A stretch of DNA of 64,000 nt from Methylophilaceae bacterium. Its GTDB lineage: Bacteria > Pseudomonadota > Gammaproteobacteria > Burkholderiales > Methylophilaceae. The translations under genes and the position numbers were made by a program. Under the pieces are notes generated by a model. It was not told the DNA's origin, did not search any database, and worked only from the letters and a program-made list of their open reading frames with translations. This document shows, in pieces, positions 38,577 to 47,937 of this stretch. Every line of letters begins with the position of its first letter. Position 1 is the first letter of the stretch. The stretch is taken from NCBI GenBank assembly GCA_028351715.1, contig JAOMKM010000004.1:1-64000 (forward strand), given 5' to 3'.

Positions 38577-40331
38577 TTATTCTTTTGAATAAAATGAATA
38601 ATCTGAGTAGCCTTTTTCAGTGCCACCATAAAAGGTAGCCTTGTCTGCATCTCCTAGTGGTAAGTCATGTTCTAGGCGATATACTAAATCTGGATTAGCA
38701 ATGAAAGGGACGCCAAAAGCAACTAAGTCTACGGACGTAGTTTCTGCTAGGTGTTTATCGTATCCATTGTTTGCCATACTGGCAATACCACCATGCATTT
38801 TGAAGGTTTGATAAATTTTATTATAATCAAATATTTCACTATTTCGATCCCCACCAGTTTGGCCTTCAATTACGTGGATATAACCTAAACTCTTTCTGCC
38901 TAATTGTTCGGCTACGAAGTTAAATAGGGTTTGTGGATCTGAATCTTGTATATCGTTAAATTCTGATGATGGTCCAATACGGCAGCCAATACGGTTAGGT
39001 GTATATATAGTTGAGACTGCATCGATGATTTCTAATAAGAATCGTGTCCGATTTTGAATGGAGCCCCCATAGTTGTCTGCTCTAACATTACTACTATCAC
39101 GTAAGAATTGATCTATGAGATAGCCGTTAGCCGCATGTATCTCTACCATGTCAAAGCCAGCTTTTTTAGCATTTACAGCAGCCTGTCGATATTCTTCAAC
39201 AATTAAAGGAATTTCATATGCCATTAAGGATCGTGGTTCGGATACATCAGTTAATCCAGAAGATATAAAAACTTTTGCATTTGCTTTAATGGCAGAAGGG
39301 GCTACTGGCTGCCCTTTGTTTGGTTGTAATTCATTATGTGAAATACGACCTACGTGCCAAAGTTGTAAGCATATTTTACCGCCACGATTATGCACAGCAT
39401 CTACAACTTGTTTCCAGCCTTGGGTTTGCGCCTCAGAATAAATACCTGGCGTACAGAAATAGCCTTGCCCTTGTTGGCTTATTTGTGTTGCTTCAGCAAT
39501 AATAAGACCAGCACTGGCTCGCTGCTCATAGTATGAAGTCATCATTGGCGTAGGTACTCCTTTATCTGTAGCTCGATTTCGGGTTAATGGTGCCATGACA
39601 ACTCGATTAAAAAATATAAGGTCACCCAAGTGAAATTGTTGATAACGTAAAGAATTAATGCCTTCTGGGGTAGAATTAAATTTTGGCTCTTCCTTTTTTA
39701 ATTCAATTTTTTTAATATGATTGTTGTTAGAGTCTTCATCGAGGATATCTGCAAGATTATGATTAACAAGGGCATGTTTTTTTTCATCATCGCGAACTAC
39801 CTTAATGACATCGATTAGTTTTGCGTCACTTTTGAGCCTCCAATAATCAATAGCAATTTGCGGCGCATCAACATTAAGATCTGGATTATTTTCAACTTGT
39901 TCAAGATATGCTGTGTAACTTGTCACAGCTTCTTCTTCAAAGTAACCAACAATTCGATGTGCAGTTCTAGGAAAAAATACATAGATAATAAAATAGAAAT
40001 GCCAGAAAACAGCTTGTGCAATTAAAATTAAAGCCCGTTCAAACCAATTGGGTTTGGCAATTTCAATAAAAGTCATCAAATGCATTCGTTCATTTTCAGC
40101 TTCGTCTAATAAAATTTTAATCCAGCCTCTATCATGCTGCATTTTCCTAAGACATTTTAAATGAATCCACATACCAGCTACCATTCCAGGAACTGCAGCC
40201 ACTGTTTCAAGAACTACAGCTCGGTGACCGTAACGTTTTGAAAAAAAGGTGTCTGCAAAAAAACGTAAAAATTTGGTGATTAAAATTGCGATATAGTCAC
40301 TACTGTTCTCGGGCTTACGATGTTCTATCAT
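38577..40331 (-). CDS. Alternative oxidase - Old Yellow Enzyme fusion protein
   Basis: The 584-residue single frame joins two enzymes. Residues about 20-200 are an alternative oxidase diiron domain. Likely iron ligands are Glu42 (in VLETVAAVPGM), Glu81 and His84 (NERMH), the FEEEA motif at 131-135, and Glu183 and His186 (DDEKKH). Hydrophobic stretches at about 101-120 fit a monotopic membrane enzyme that oxidises ubiquinol with oxygen. Residues about 228-575 are an FMN-dependent Old Yellow Enzyme/NemA domain, with LWHVGRISH, HAANGYLIDQFLRDSSN and DNYGGSIQNRTRF. A charged linker (about 198-220) joins them. The combined activity is unknown. Confidence 0.88.
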   Translation of the reverse strand: MIEHRKPENSSDYIAILITKFLRFFADTFFSKRYGHRAVVLETVAAVPGMVAGMWIHLKCLRKMQHDRGWIKILLDEAENERMHLMTFIEIAKPNWFERALILIAQAVFWHFYFIIYVFFPRTAHRIVGYFEEEAVTSYTAYLEQVENNPDLNVDAPQIAIDYWRLKSDAKLIDVIKVVRDDEKKHALVNHNLADILDEDSNNNHIKKIELKKEEPKFNSTPEGINSLRYQQFHLGDLIFFNRVVMAPLTRNRATDKGVPTPMMTSYYEQRASAGLIIAEATQISQQGQGYFCTPGIYSEAQTQGWKQVVDAVHNRGGKICLQLWHVGRISHNELQPNKGQPVAPSAIKANAKVFISSGLTDVSEPRSLMAYEIPLIVEEYRQAAVNAKKAGFDMVEIHAANGYLIDQFLRDSSNVRADNYGGSIQNRTRFLLEIIDAVSTIYTPNRIGCRIGPSSEFNDIQDSDPQTLFNFVAEQLGRKSLGYIHVIEGQTGGDRNSEIFDYNKIYQTFKMHGGIASMANNGYDKHLAETTSVDLVAFGVPFIANPDLVYRLEHDLPLGDADKATFYGGTEKGYSDYSFYSKE

Positions 40332-40433
40332 TTATACCTTTATTTAAGAAATGGGAAGACTTGTTAAGGGTGACATTGTAAATTATTTATAACTATTATT
40401 CGAGAGATGATTTTGATAAATGAGTTGAATATT

Positions 40434-41198
40434 TTAGAGAGGAGTAGTTTTTTTTCGTGGAGCTCTCCTGGCTAGCCAATCCCAAATCATTATTGGTAGA
40501 AGGTACATGATTCTTCCGATAATATTCATTTGCCATGGAACAATGCAGTATTTTTTTTTATTTTTAATAGCCTTAATTATTGCTCGAGCGGCTTTATCAG
40601 TAGGCATAAGAAAAGGCATTGAAAAATCGTTTACATCAGTCATAGAGCTTTTAATATAACCAGGTGCAATTGTTGTAACATAAATATTAGTGCTAAAAAG
40701 TTCAATACGCAGACTTTCTAGATAGTTTGTAAGAGCAGCCTTTGATGAGCTATAGGCGCCTGCTCCAGGTAGACCTCGGATACCTGCAACACTTGATATA
40801 CCAACAAGGTGTCCAGACCCTCTTTTTTTAAAAGCCTGAATAAATGGATAAAATGTATGAGTGACCCCAATCAGATTTGTGGCTATAATTTTTTTAAACG
40901 TTTCAAGGTCAGAGAAATTTTCGGTGAGAGTACCTGAGCTAATTCCTGCATTGGCAATGACAATATCAGGAGTCCCATGTAGGGCCATAAATTCCTCTGC
41001 AGCTAATCTACACTGGGCAAGATCTGTTACATCAACAGAGAAAATTAACGATTTGCAGGAAAGAGTTTTTTGTAATTCAATTAGCTTATCTTTACGCCTG
41101 GCAAAAAGACCAATCACCGCTCCCTGCTTATCGTATTCTTTTGCGAGGGCTTGGCCTATTCCAGAACTGGCGCCTGTTATTATAATTTTCAGAGCCAT
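40434..41198 (-). CDS. Short-chain dehydrogenase/reductase
   Basis: The 254-residue classical SDR has the cofactor loop TGASSGIGQAL at about 8-18, NAG in IANAGISSG, and Ser in GISSVAG. The active site is YSSSK at about 148-152. The basic residues after the first strand (ARRKDK) favour NADP(H). The C-terminal tail is hydrophobic (IIGRIMYLLPIMIW) and may touch the membrane. It is the last gene of the argS-SPOR-dsbA-SDR operon. Substrate unknown. Confidence 0.88.
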   Translation of the reverse strand: MALKIIITGASSGIGQALAKEYDKQGAVIGLFARRKDKLIELQKTLSCKSLIFSVDVTDLAQCRLAAEEFMALHGTPDIVIANAGISSGTLTENFSDLETFKKIIATNLIGVTHTFYPFIQAFKKRGSGHLVGISSVAGIRGLPGAGAYSSSKAALTNYLESLRIELFSTNIYVTTIAPGYIKSSMTDVNDFSMPFLMPTDKAARAIIKAIKNKKKYCIVPWQMNIIGRIMYLLPIMIWDWLARRAPRKKTTPL

Positions 41199-41207
41199 AA
41201 AGATTTA

Positions 41208-41837
41208 TTATTTTGTTTTATCTTTTCGAACATTGTTGATGATGTAATTCATTAGATCAATGGTATTTTGCTCTCCACCGGCCATGGTGCTAGAAGTTAA
41301 ATAACGACCATCAATAATGATGCTAGGAACTCCTGTAGCCCCTGCGGCTTTGAACATCTTAAATGAGCGAGATAACTTAGCATTCATAGAAAAAGAATTA
41401 AAGGCTGACTCGACCTCAGCCGTGTCTAGTTTTCCATTTAGTGCTATCCATTTTACAAGGGCTTTAGGGTCACCAGGATTTAAAGTTTTATCGTTATGAA
41501 TTGCCTCGAATAGCTTCTCATGAAGCTTATGGTCTAAATCTAGTGTTTCTAAGGCATAGTAAGCTTTAGCAGCTGGAGCCCAGTTTTTTCTTGGAATGGC
41601 TGGAACTCTTTTGAACACTACATCTTTTGCTAATTTATCAGACCATTTATCTAGATAGGGATCTAAATTGTGGCAATGGATGCAGCCATACCAAAATAAT
41701 TCAACGACTTCAATTTTATTTCCAGAATCAGTTGCGATAGTCTCATTGGTAGCTTTAAAATTAACTCCCGGTTTAGGTTCAACGGCAACAGCAGTATTTG
41801 CAGTGATAATTAAGAGTGCTATTATTAATTTTTTCAT
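41208..41837 (-). CDS. dsbA: Thiol:disulfide interchange protein DsbA
   Basis: The 209-residue periplasmic oxidase has a signal peptide (residues 1-18), the thioredoxin fold with helical insert, and active site CIHC in VELFWYGCIHCHNLDP. The canonical E. coli site is CPHC; Ile replaces Pro, which may change redox potential. The cis-Pro loop is TGVPSIIIDG. It lies between the SPOR gene and the SDR gene. Confidence 0.93.
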   Translation of the reverse strand: MKKLIIALLIITANTAVAVEPKPGVNFKATNETIATDSGNKIEVVELFWYGCIHCHNLDPYLDKWSDKLAKDVVFKRVPAIPRKNWAPAAKAYYALETLDLDHKLHEKLFEAIHNDKTLNPGDPKALVKWIALNGKLDTAEVESAFNSFSMNAKLSRSFKMFKAAGATGVPSIIIDGRYLTSSTMAGGEQNTIDLMNYIINNVRKDKTK

Positions 41838-41852
41838 GAGTATCTCCTATAA

Positions 41853-42410
41853 TTAGTTAACTTTAGGCCTAGTAAGTTTAGTTAAGTTCGCTTTAAATCC
41901 CTCTTTCATTAATTTTTCGCTAACTTCTTTGGCTTTTTCATATTTTTGGTAAGGCCCTACGCTAACTCGATGAAAAACGTTATTACCAATCTGAGCGGAC
42001 ATAATGACCGACTCAAATCCCATTAGAGCTAGTTTAGCTTTAAGATTATCTGCTGGACTCTCTTCAGAGAAGGCACCAACTTGAATAAAGTAATCAACAT
42101 TACGATCTTTGTCGGGATTAGATCTTATTTTTTCTTCTCTATAGACGGATGATTCTCTAGGAAGGGTGTCATAAAAGTCAAAAGTTGCATCTTCGTCAAT
42201 GTTAATAACTTCTTCTTGTCCTATTGATGAGTTGACTTCAATACACGCCCCTTCTGTTTCTTTTGAAACAAAAGGACTTTTTCCATTAGTAACAAATAAA
42301 GTAACCGCAATCGAAACTAAAATTCCGAGTAATATACCAAAAAATAAACCATTGGTAAAAGGAGTTTTTTCAGCATTAATTGCTTTCTTTGTTCGGTAAT
42401 CGTCAGTCAT
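41853..42410 (-). CDS. SPOR domain membrane protein
   Basis: The protein is 185 residues from the ATG at 42410, which follows AAGGA; an upstream GTG would add 11 residues. It has a short cytoplasmic N-terminus, one membrane helix at about 21-40 (GLFFGILLGILVSIAVTLF), an acidic linker, and a C-terminal SPOR domain (VDYFIQVGAFSEESPADNLKAKL, residues continuing to a family-typical end). SPOR domains bind denuded septal peptidoglycan. Downstream of argS, as commonly in betaproteobacteria. Confidence 0.9.
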   Translation of the reverse strand: MTDDYRTKKAINAEKTPFTNGLFFGILLGILVSIAVTLFVTNGKSPFVSKETEGACIEVNSSIGQEEVINIDEDATFDFYDTLPRESSVYREEKIRSNPDKDRNVDYFIQVGAFSEESPADNLKAKLALMGFESVIMSAQIGNNVFHRVSVGPYQKYEKAKEVSEKLMKEGFKANLTKLTRPKVN

Positions 42411-42423
42411 TTTAAATTTTCCT

Positions 42424-44082
42424 TTACATTTTTTTTGGCGCACTAATACCTAATAATCTTAGACCATTTTTTATTACGCATTGTGCAGCATAAATAAGGG
42501 TAAGTCTTGATAGCTTAGTTAATTCGTCGTCAACTAAGAATTTGCTGTCATTATAATAGCTATGAAGTTCGGCTGCACAGTCTTTTAAGAAGTTTGTAAT
42601 TTGATGAGGGGCTAATTCTTCCGTAGCCTGCACCACAACTTCAGGAAACTCGCTTAACCTTTTTATAAGTTTTTTTTCTGCCAGGGATCTAAAATTATAA
42701 ATAGAATCAATACTAAGTTTATTTCTCTCCCCACCCCACTGATTTAATACGCCTTCAATCCTAGCATGCGCATATTGAATATAGTAAACCGGATTATCGT
42801 TACTTTGACTTTTTGCGAGATCAATATCAAAAATTAGTTGCGAGTCGGAACGTCGTGCAGCTAAAAAATAGCGAGTTGCATCACAGCCAACCTCATCTAT
42901 TAAATCTTTGAGTGTGACATAGCTGCCAGCTCTTTTTGAGATTTTTACTTCAGCCCCATTTCTCATTACAGTAATCATTTGATGCAAAACATATTCAGGC
43001 CAACCACTAGGAATATTTTTATTTAGACCTTGCAGCCCTGCACGGACTCTACTAATAGTACTGTGATGATCTGCACCTTGTTCATTAATGACTCTAATAA
43101 ATCCCCGTGTCCATTTATCGAAATGATAAGCAACATCTGGTACAAAATAGGTAAAATCCCCATCTGATTTTTTCATCACACGATCTTTATCGTCTCCGAA
43201 CTTGGTTGTTTTTAGCCATAAAGCGCCATCTTTTTCATAGGTATGACCCTCCTTAATTAATGTTTCAACAACAAAATCTACCTTATGATTTTTGTATAAG
43301 TCAGATTCTAGAGTATAAATATCAAAAGTAGTTTGGAAGGCTTCTAAGTCTGTATCCTGCTCGTTTCGCAAGTAGGCGATGCTAAAAATTCTTATCGAAT
43401 CCTCATTGTTTACATCACCTGATGCCTGAATATTTTGACCCGCGCATTTTATAGATTTTTTAGCTAAATAGTCTTTGGCAATATCTGCAATATAGCTGCC
43501 TCGATAGCCATCTTCTGGAAAATTTTTATCGTTAGGTTTAATATTGAGACAGTGGGATTTGACTGAACGCATTAAATTATCAATTTGAGCGCCAGCATCA
43601 TTATAATAAAATTCTCGAGTTACTTCCCATCCTGAAAATTTAAATAATCGCGCAATTGAATCACCAATTGCTGCCCCCCGTCCATGGCCAACATGTAATG
43701 GACCTGTTGGGTTAGCGGACACAAATTCAACTTGAATTTTATGGTTTTGTCCATTTTTATTACTTCCATAATTATCTTTTTCTTTCATAACTTGGTTGAT
43801 AATTGTTTGATGGGAAAAAGGACTGAGAAAAAAATTTAAAAAACCTGCTCCAGCAATTTCAATTTTATTAAAATGAGTTGTTTCAGGTAGTTGGTTTAAA
43901 ATTAGTTCGGCAATATCTCGAGGTGGTTTTTTTAATATTTTTGAGAGAATTAAAGCAATATTGGTCGAGAAGTCCCCATGTTCAATGAGCTTTGGCCTAT
44001 CAATAATAATTTGGCTTTGACTTAACTTGTCTGTCAACTGTTTGATGACATTAAAAAGTAAATCAGTAAGGTGATCTTTCAC
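42424..44082 (-). CDS. argS: Arginyl-tRNA synthetase
   Basis: The 552-residue class I synthetase has the N-terminal Add1 domain with HGDFSTNIALILSK and HVGH (the HIGH motif) in ANPTGPLHVGHGRGAAIGD. ISKRAGSYVTL is in the place of KMSK, as usual for ArgRS variants. The anticodon-binding helical domain ends with GLRLLGISAPKKM. It is divergent from priA with a 79-base gap. Confidence 0.97.
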   Translation of the reverse strand: MKDHLTDLLFNVIKQLTDKLSQSQIIIDRPKLIEHGDFSTNIALILSKILKKPPRDIAELILNQLPETTHFNKIEIAGAGFLNFFLSPFSHQTIINQVMKEKDNYGSNKNGQNHKIQVEFVSANPTGPLHVGHGRGAAIGDSIARLFKFSGWEVTREFYYNDAGAQIDNLMRSVKSHCLNIKPNDKNFPEDGYRGSYIADIAKDYLAKKSIKCAGQNIQASGDVNNEDSIRIFSIAYLRNEQDTDLEAFQTTFDIYTLESDLYKNHKVDFVVETLIKEGHTYEKDGALWLKTTKFGDDKDRVMKKSDGDFTYFVPDVAYHFDKWTRGFIRVINEQGADHHSTISRVRAGLQGLNKNIPSGWPEYVLHQMITVMRNGAEVKISKRAGSYVTLKDLIDEVGCDATRYFLAARRSDSQLIFDIDLAKSQSNDNPVYYIQYAHARIEGVLNQWGGERNKLSIDSIYNFRSLAEKKLIKRLSEFPEVVVQATEELAPHQITNFLKDCAAELHSYYNDSKFLVDDELTKLSRLTLIYAAQCVIKNGLRLLGISAPKKM

Positions 44083-44161
44083 AAGGTTACAATATAATGA
44101 ATAAAAAGTTATTTTACCCTATCCTCTGATTTCTATTTAAGGAAATAACTACAAATTCAAT

Positions 44162-46348
44162 ATGGTAGCTAAAGAAAAATTTATACAGGTCGCAATTGAT
44201 GTTCCTATGGATCAATTATTTGATTATTTACCTAATAATCAGATATTAAAAATTGGCCAATATGTGAAGGTTCCTTTTGGAAGAAGACAAATAATAGGTA
44301 TTATTTGTGGTATCTCCTCTACCACTAATGTGCCTAAGGAAAAGCTAAAAAAGATTATTTATGCTGAAGAAGAAATTATCTTTGATAATACGCTATTCAA
44401 ATTATTATATTTTGTCTCTACTTATTATCATTATCCTATTGGTCAGACTATCATGTCTGTTGTGCCATCAAGAATTAAACAAGCCAAGGGACAAATTAGA
44501 AAAATTGACGAAATCTATGAAGCGAAAATTGAACTTACTCTTGAGTGGATTGAAGGATTACCGAAACGGAAAGTTAGACTGAGGAAGTTAGCTCATGCAC
44601 TACTTATAGGTGGTATAAGAGGTTCTGAATTAAATCTTTCTGTATCTAATGGTCGTAAATGTGCTCAAGAATTAGTTTCTCTGGGGGTGGTAGTTGAAAA
44701 AAAATGGATGCCAAAGAGAAGCCAATCTGAAAAACCCCTTTTATTAAATGCCCAGCAAAAGGATGTGCTCTCTACTTTAATAAAAGAACATGGGAATGCT
44801 CCCTGGCTAATTCATGGTATTACGGGAAGTGGTAAAACTGAAATTTACCTTCAGTTACTAAATAATTTTATAGATGATGAAAAGTCGCAGATATTAATTT
44901 TAGTACCAGAAATAAATTTAACACCCCAGCTTGAAGCACGATTTAAACTAAGGTTTCCAGATAAAATTTTAGTTGCTTTACACAGTCACTTATCAGGTAT
45001 TGAGCGGCTTGATAATTGGAGAAAGGCGAAGTCTGGCGAAGCTCAAATTGTTATTGGTACGCGGTTAGCAGTCTTTACCCCATTACCAAATCTTAAGCTC
45101 ATTATTATTGATGAGGAACATGACGGATCTTTTAAGCAACATGAGGGTCTTCGATATCATGCAAGGGATGTAGCCATGATGCGGGCTAAATATGAAAATA
45201 TTCCAATTGTGTTAGGCACTGCAACACCTGCTCTTGAAACTTGGTTTAATACTAAAGGAAAATATGCAAAGTATCGTTACTTAGAATTGACTCAACGGGC
45301 TGTAAAAAATGCGAAATTACCTGCCATTCATACTATTCCTATGAGTGATAAATATGGCCCTGCTCTATCCAATATTATTATTGAAGCTATAAAGTCTCGG
45401 ATTGACCGCCAAGAACAAGTATTAATTTTTATTAATCGAAGAGGCTATGCTCCAGTTTTAGTCTGTTCAAATTGTGGAGGGGCTCCTAATTGTGAACGAT
45501 GTAGCTCTAGGTTGGTGGTTCACTTAAAAACAAAGCGATTAAAATGCCATCATTGTGGGTATGAAAAAAATATTCCTATGCAATGTGTAGATTGTGGAAA
45601 TACAGATTTACATCCTATCGGTTTAGGGACGCAAAAAATTGAGGAAAGCTTGAATCAGTTGTTTCCCAATGCAAACATCTTGAGGGTGGACCGAGACACT
45701 ACTCGAACAAAAGATGCGTTAAATCAATTATACCGACGGATGAACAATAGAGAAATTGATATTTTAGTTGGCACACAGATGTTGGCAAAAGGTCATGACT
45801 TTGCACATCTATCATTAGTTGTTGTTGTTGATGCAGATAATGCATTATATAGTTCTGATTTTAGAGCACCTGAGCGATTATTTTCACAGCTTATGCAGGT
45901 AGCAGGCAGAGCTGGTCGAGCAGAAATTAAAGGAGAGGTATTAATTCAAACTGCTTTTCCCAACCATCCGGTTTATGAGGCGTTAAAGGCCAATAATTTT
46001 TCAGATTTTGCTGAAAGTTTATTGGAGGAAAGAAAGCAGATGAAATTATCCCCTTTTAGTTTTAATGCTTTATTACAAGTGGAAGCTAAATCATTGAATC
46101 ATTCCGTGGCTTTCAGTAATATGGCCTTGGAAAAAGCTAATACATACAACTCTTCTGTGAGCCTATATGGACCAGTTCGTCCAGTTATGGAAAGATTGAA
46201 AGGATTTGAGCGACATCAATTATTTTTGCAAGCTAATACTAGAATGGAATTACATAATTTATTAAAGCCATGGATTAAGGATTTAAGAGAACATCCTTTG
46301 TCTAACAGAGTAAAATGGTCAATTGACGTCGATCCTATTGAATTTTAA
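44162..46348 (+). CDS. priA: Primosomal protein N' (PriA helicase)
   Basis: The 728-residue replication restart helicase has an N-terminal 3'-DNA binding domain (VAIDVPMDQLFDYLP) and Walker A GITGSGKTEIYL. DEEH is in IIIDEEHDGSFKQHEG. The two-zinc cluster begins CSNCGGAPNCERCSS and continues with CHHCGYEKNIPMQCVDC. The helicase C domain has TQMLAKGHDF and QVAGRAGRAE. Confidence 0.97.
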   Translation: MVAKEKFIQVAIDVPMDQLFDYLPNNQILKIGQYVKVPFGRRQIIGIICGISSTTNVPKEKLKKIIYAEEEIIFDNTLFKLLYFVSTYYHYPIGQTIMSVVPSRIKQAKGQIRKIDEIYEAKIELTLEWIEGLPKRKVRLRKLAHALLIGGIRGSELNLSVSNGRKCAQELVSLGVVVEKKWMPKRSQSEKPLLLNAQQKDVLSTLIKEHGNAPWLIHGITGSGKTEIYLQLLNNFIDDEKSQILILVPEINLTPQLEARFKLRFPDKILVALHSHLSGIERLDNWRKAKSGEAQIVIGTRLAVFTPLPNLKLIIIDEEHDGSFKQHEGLRYHARDVAMMRAKYENIPIVLGTATPALETWFNTKGKYAKYRYLELTQRAVKNAKLPAIHTIPMSDKYGPALSNIIIEAIKSRIDRQEQVLIFINRRGYAPVLVCSNCGGAPNCERCSSRLVVHLKTKRLKCHHCGYEKNIPMQCVDCGNTDLHPIGLGTQKIEESLNQLFPNANILRVDRDTTRTKDALNQLYRRMNNREIDILVGTQMLAKGHDFAHLSLVVVVDADNALYSSDFRAPERLFSQLMQVAGRAGRAEIKGEVLIQTAFPNHPVYEALKANNFSDFAESLLEERKQMKLSPFSFNALLQVEAKSLNHSVAFSNMALEKANTYNSSVSLYGPVRPVMERLKGFERHQLFLQANTRMELHNLLKPWIKDLREHPLSNRVKWSIDVDPIEF

Positions 46349-46352
46349 TCTT

Positions 46353-46478
46353 ATGAAACCATTCGCCGATACAATAACTATTTTAAATAATACTATTAGC
46401 CAGCTATGCTTAAACACAGAGTTTAAGCATTCTAAGCTTAATATACTAGTTGAATCTTTGGTAACTACTAAATACTAA
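46353..46478 (+). CDS. Possible 41-residue protein between priA and thiD
   Basis: ATG at 46353 opens 41 codons ending TAA at 46476-46478, directly abutting the thiD ATG and 4 bases after priA. The peptide is polar with no membrane segment and one Cys. The exact packing favours translation. Against it, a 10-bp perfect inverted repeat lies inside, and no ribosome site is obvious. Confidence 0.35.
   Translation: MKPFADTITILNNTISQLCLNTEFKHSKLNILVESLVTTKY
46406..46430. repeat. 10-bp perfect inverted repeat between priA and thiD
   Basis: ATGCTTAAAC (46406-46415) and GTTTAAGCAT (46421-46430) are separated by ACAGA. It is not followed by a T-run, so it is more likely an operator or mRNA structure than a terminator. 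Confidence 0.75.
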
Positions 46479-47318
46479 ATGCAAAAATTACCACCAAAAG
46501 TTATGACCTTTTCAGCCACTGACCCAAGTGGTGGTGCTGGACTTCAAGCGGATGTTCTTACATTGGCAAGTATAGGATGCCATCCTTTATCTGTAACAAC
46601 TGGGATTACTGTTCAAGATACTATAGGAGTAGATAGCCTCATGGCATTAGGTAGTGAATGGGTAAATGATCAAGCTCGTTCAATTCTTGAGGATATTGAT
46701 GTCGCTATTTTTAAATGTGGCGTGCTTGGGAGTGTCGAAAATATAACAGTTTTGGCAGAAATTGTAGCTGATTATCCTGATATTCCTCTTATTATTGATC
46801 CAATCTTATCTTCAGGTAGGGGGGACGAACTAGCAAATGCAGAAATGTTATTGGCTATGACAGAGCTGTTATTTCCTCAATCGCTATTAATTACACCTAA
46901 TAGTTTTGAGGCTCGACGATTAGTTATTAAAGATGACGAAGAATTTTCTGATATTAGTGTTGACGAATGTGCTAACCGATTTAGGCTAATGGGATGCAAA
47001 AACGCCTTGATTACAGGGACTCATGAGAAAACGGATTCTGTTATTAATACCTTATACGATCTTCTAGGCCAATCTACCCCTTTTTATTGGGATCGCCTTC
47101 CTGGTAATTACCATGGCTCTGGATGTACTCTAACATCAGCTATAGCTGGATATTACGCACAAGGACTAAGTTTGGAGGTAGCTATAGAAGAAGCCCAACA
47201 ATTTACATGGCAAACATTAAAGAATGCATTTAAACCTGGTATGGGACAATCTATACCCGATCGTTTTTTTTGGGTCAACGATGAAGGGGACGATGATGGT
47301 AGATACAACCATAATTAA
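46479..47318 (+). CDS. thiD: Hydroxymethylpyrimidine/phosphomethylpyrimidine kinase
   Basis: The 279-residue ribokinase-fold enzyme phosphorylates HMP and HMP-P for thiamine synthesis. It shows SATDPSGGAGLQADVLTLASIGCH near the start, IIDPILSSGRGDEL, ITPNSFEARRL, and the anion-hole/catalytic NYHGSGCTLTSAIA. The 3' end overlaps thiE. No TPP riboswitch is seen upstream. Confidence 0.93.
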   Translation: MQKLPPKVMTFSATDPSGGAGLQADVLTLASIGCHPLSVTTGITVQDTIGVDSLMALGSEWVNDQARSILEDIDVAIFKCGVLGSVENITVLAEIVADYPDIPLIIDPILSSGRGDELANAEMLLAMTELLFPQSLLITPNSFEARRLVIKDDEEFSDISVDECANRFRLMGCKNALITGTHEKTDSVINTLYDLLGQSTPFYWDRLPGNYHGSGCTLTSAIAGYYAQGLSLEVAIEEAQQFTWQTLKNAFKPGMGQSIPDRFFWVNDEGDDDGRYNHN

Positions 47319-47937
47319 AGGCCTATATGCTATTACACCAGATGAGCCTGATACTGATAAATTGTCAGCTAAGGTCTTGGCAGCATTAAAGGGGGGTGCG
47401 CGCTTATTTCAGTACAGAGCAAAAAATCTAAATGAAACACACCAATTTTTGCAGGCAGAAGTCATAAAGCAGCTTTGTGATCGTTATAATGCTAGTTTAA
47501 TTATTAATGATAATGCTGAATTATGCTCATATTTAGATGCTTTTGGTGTACATTTGGGCGAAGATGACGGCACGATAGAAGCAGCAAGAAAAATTATTGG
47601 GTCAGAAAAAGTAATAGGGTTGTCCTGCTACAACTCACTTGAAAGAGTGGAACTGGCACAAGATAGCGGAGCCGATTATTTAGCCTTAGGAGCTTTTTTT
47701 AATACTAGCACTAAGCCAAAAGCACGAAAAGTAAGCTTTAATATTTTTAAAAAGGCTCGGGCACAGACACAACTTCCTATTGTTGCTATCGGTGGAATTA
47801 CACTTGAAAATACTTCTTCATTAATAATTGAAGGAGTAAAAACAATTGCAGTAATTAATAGTCTTTTTATGTCTGATAATATTGAGGCTACAACTAAACA
47901 GTTTATTAATCTTTTGAGTAATAATGAAAAATCATGA
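47296..47937 (+). CDS. thiE: Thiamine-phosphate synthase
   Basis: The 213-residue TIM-barrel enzyme joins HMP-PP and the thiazole phosphate. [47 protein letters not shown] and [12 protein letters not shown] are all family motifs. The ATG at 47296 (or 47293 just before) follows AGGGG; a far upstream in-frame ATG inside thiD is not needed. It overlaps thiD by 23 bases and hemL by 4. Confidence 0.94.
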   Translation: MVDTTIIKGLYAITPDEPDTDKLSAKVLAALKGGARLFQYRAKNLNETHQFLQAEVIKQLCDRYNASLIINDNAELCSYLDAFGVHLGEDDGTIEAARKIIGSEKVIGLSCYNSLERVELAQDSGADYLALGAFFNTSTKPKARKVSFNIFKKARAQTQLPIVAIGGITLENTSSLIIEGVKTIAVINSLFMSDNIEATTKQFINLLSNNEKS

